NCBI RefSeq assembly: GCF_011390835.1
Contig: NZ_JAABRQ010000014.1
Coordinates: forward strand, 40,300-104,299
Length of the DNA stretch: 64,000 nucleotides
Source of the DNA: Hydrogenophaga sp.
Lineage (GTDB): Bacteria; Pseudomonadota; Gammaproteobacteria; Burkholderiales; Burkholderiaceae_C
Direction of reading: 5' to 3'
In this document: in pieces, positions 62,015-64,000 of the stretch
Layout of the letters: each line of letters begins with the position of its first letter
How positions within the stretch are numbered: position 1 is the first letter of the stretch
Notes under the pieces: generated by a model
Databases searched by the model: none
Seen by the model: the letters and a program-made list of their open reading frames with translations, nothing else
What the model was told of the DNA's origin: nothing
Made by a program: the position numbers and the translations under genes

Positions 62015-62623
62015 ATGAACACGGTGCGATTCATGGTCCCCGTCCTAGCGGCTTTCAGCCTTCTGGGGACCGGCTCTGTCTGGGCCCAGGCGGACGAAGC
62101 CCGCGCCAAGAAGATCGCTGGTGGCTCTTGCTTTCTGTGCCACGGCGAACGCGGCGAATCCACCAGCGAAATCTTCCCGCGCCTGGCCGGACAGCACGCC
62201 GAATACGTGGCCAAGCAGCTGGCGGCGTTCAAGAGCGGGCAGCGCAAGAGCACGGCAATGGCCGAGATGGTGGCCAAGCTCACGCCCGACGAGATGCTGG
62301 CTCTGGGCAAGTACTACGAGAAGATGAACCTGCCCCGCGAGGAAGCCAAGGACCCGCAGCTTGCCGCCATGGGTCGCTACATTTATCACAACGGCAACAA
62401 GTTCAGCGGCGTTCCCGCCTGCGCGAGTTGCCACGGAACAGCGGCCGAGGGCACAGCCAACCTGCCTCGCCTGGCCACCCAGTTCTCGGGCTACATCCAC
62501 ACACAGCTCAAGTCGTTCAACAAGCGCGAACGCACCAACGACAACACGGTGATGCACGTGGTCGCGGAGAAGATGACCGAGCTGGAGATGGCGGCGGTGG
62601 CGGAGTATGTGAGCAGCAAGTAA
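62015..62623 (+). CDS. diheme cytochrome c (c4/c553-like)
   Basis: GGSCFLCHGERGESTSEIFPRLAGQHAEYVAKQLAAFKSGQRKSTAMAEM...VPACASCHGTAAEGTANLPRLATQFSGYIHTQLKSF. Confidence 0.92.
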   Translation: MNTVRFMVPVLAAFSLLGTGSVWAQADEARAKKIAGGSCFLCHGERGESTSEIFPRLAGQHAEYVAKQLAAFKSGQRKSTAMAEMVAKLTPDEMLALGKYYEKMNLPREEAKDPQLAAMGRYIYHNGNKFSGVPACASCHGTAAEGTANLPRLATQFSGYIHTQLKSFNKRERTNDNTVMHVVAEKMTELEMAAVAEYVSSK

Positions 62624-62628
62624 AGGCT

Positions 62629-62757
62629 CCCCCCCCCCCCCCCCCCCCCCCCCGCGCCGCTCCTGCGGCGCGTCACCCCCCTAGGGGTCGGTGGGAGTGG
62701 CCCGGCGAAGCGGGTTCCACCGCATCCTGGGTTGGGGCAGTCCGCGCCGGAGGGTCT
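62629..62757. repeat. mosaic intergenic palindromic repeat, copy G, with a 25-nt poly-C tract at 62629-62653
   Basis: C25 followed by gcgccgctcctgcggcgcgtcacccccctaggggtcggtgggagtggcccggcgaagcgggttccaccgc. Confidence 0.75.
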
Positions 62758-62780
62758 GCCGCTGCCCCCTTGCGTCTTGC

Positions 62781-63848
62781 TCAGGCCACCTTGGCCGCGA
62801 GTTCGCCCTTGTCGTACCGCTTCTGCATCGTCTCCAGACTGTGCACCTTCGTGATCTTTGAAGCCATGCCAGCTGCGCCAAACGCTTCATAGCGCGCCGC
62901 GCAGATCGTCTGCATCGCCTTGGTGGCTTCCTTGTAGAACTTGCGCGGATCGAAGTTCTTCCGGTCTTCCGCCAGGAACTTGCGGATCGCGCCCGTGCTG
63001 GCCATGCGCAGATCGGTGTCGATGTTCACCTTGCGCACACCGTTCTTGATGCCTTCGACGATCTCCTCCACCGGTACACCGTAGGTCTGGCCCATGTCGC
63101 CACCGTACTGATTGATGATGGCCAGCCAGTCTTCGGGCACGCTGCTGGAGCCGTGCATCACCAGGTGCACGTTGGGAATGCGCTGGTGAATTTCCTTCAC
63201 CCGGTCGATGCGCAACACCTTGCCGCTGGGTTTGCTGGAAAACTTGTAGGCACCGTGGCTGGTGCCGATGGCGATCGCGAGCGCGTCCACCTGGGTCTTG
63301 GTCACGAAGTCAGCGGCCTCGTCGGGATCGGTCAGCAACATGGAGTGGTCCATCTCACCTTCGGCCCCGTGGCCGTCTTCTTCGCCGGCCTTGCCGGTTT
63401 CCAGCGATCCCAGGCAACCCAGTTCCCCCTCAACCGACACGCCGCAGGCGTGGGCCAGGTCCACCACCTGCCGGGTGGTCGCCACGTTGTACTCGTAGCT
63501 CGATGGTGTCTTGCCATCAGCCAGCAGGCTGCCGTCCATCATCACCGAACTGAAGCCCGACTGGATGGAGCGAAAACAGATCGCCGGGGCTGCACCGTGG
63601 TCCTGGTGCATGCAGACCGGGATGTGCGGATACATCTCGATGGCTGCGGCGATCAGGTGGCGCAAGAACGGTTCACCCGCGTAGGAACGCGCGCCAGCAG
63701 AACCCTGCAGAATCACCGGGCTGTTCACCGCATCAGCCGCTTGCATGATGGCCTGCACCTGCTCCATGTTGTTGACGTTGAAAGCCGGCAGACCGTAGCC
63801 GTGCTCGGCCGCGTGATCCAGCAGTTGGCGAAGGGTGATGAGTGCCAT
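62781..63848 (-). CDS. fba: class II fructose-1,6-bisphosphate aldolase (Calvin-cycle subtype)
   Basis: [85 protein letters not shown]. Confidence 0.95.
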   Translation of the reverse strand: MALITLRQLLDHAAEHGYGLPAFNVNNMEQVQAIMQAADAVNSPVILQGSAGARSYAGEPFLRHLIAAAIEMYPHIPVCMHQDHGAAPAICFRSIQSGFSSVMMDGSLLADGKTPSSYEYNVATTRQVVDLAHACGVSVEGELGCLGSLETGKAGEEDGHGAEGEMDHSMLLTDPDEAADFVTKTQVDALAIAIGTSHGAYKFSSKPSGKVLRIDRVKEIHQRIPNVHLVMHGSSSVPEDWLAIINQYGGDMGQTYGVPVEEIVEGIKNGVRKVNIDTDLRMASTGAIRKFLAEDRKNFDPRKFYKEATKAMQTICAARYEAFGAAGMASKITKVHSLETMQKRYDKGELAAKVA

Positions 63849-63895
63849 GTGAACTCCTTGGTTGATTGAAATTAAAAACAGGTCGCCGGGCGTGA

Positions 63896-64000
63896 TCAGT
63901 CGCCAGCTCTTCGCGCCAGCACTTCAAACGCTGGCAAGGTCTTGCCCTCCAGCACTTCGAGAAACGCGCCGCCGCCGGTGGAGATGTAGCCCACCTGCTT
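63896..64000 (-). CDS. pgk: phosphoglycerate kinase, C-terminal fragment, runs off the right edge
   Basis: Minus-strand [34 protein letters not shown]. Confidence 0.85.
   Translation of the reverse strand, partial: KQVGYISTGGGAFLEVLEGKTLPAFEVLARRAGD

Overview
This is a GC-rich chromosomal window from a betaproteobacterium, most likely Comamonadaceae and Hydrogenophaga-like; that placement is inferred from gene content and order. It is densely coded and shows no transposase, integrase, rRNA or CRISPR array. Left to right it contains: (1) a TRAP substrate-binding protein fragment and D-cysteine desulfhydrase; (2) a K+/H+ antiporter; (3) a TetR/RND efflux module with a near-perfect palindromic operator; (4) pcm-like methyltransferase, rhodanese and tolC; (5) a surface-glycan island at about 11.1-22.5 kb (RgpF-like, O-antigen ligase, methyltransferase, nonulosonate genes neuC/neuB/SDR/CMP-transferase/Gfo-Idh, and two tandem divergent GT30/KdtA-like transferases); (6) phosphoglucomutase/phosphomannomutase; (7) an Ada-AlkA fusion plus ogt; (8) tRNA-Asp/Glu/Ala next to gltX; (9) metZ, purF, a frameshifted cvpA, a SPOR protein and folC; (10) argG, murB, yajQ, plsY and other housekeeping genes; (11) prfB with its programmed frameshift, pepN, fbp and tRNA-Thr; (12) a sulfur-oxidation locus (ArsR regulator, soxCD, cyt c, soxYZ, soxAX, soxB, and divergent fccAB-like genes plus a diheme cytochrome); (13) fba and the pgk 3' end. 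The best lead for something undescribed is the nonulosonate block divergently paired with two translationally coupled, mutually divergent GT30 homologs. Other leads are a dispersed mosaic palindromic intergenic repeat family (one copy carries a 25-nt C run), a homopolymer frameshift in cvpA, a shared 12-bp motif at Sox promoters, and hairpins or terminator-like elements inside the Sox locus. No searches were run; all homology calls come from reading the translated sequence.
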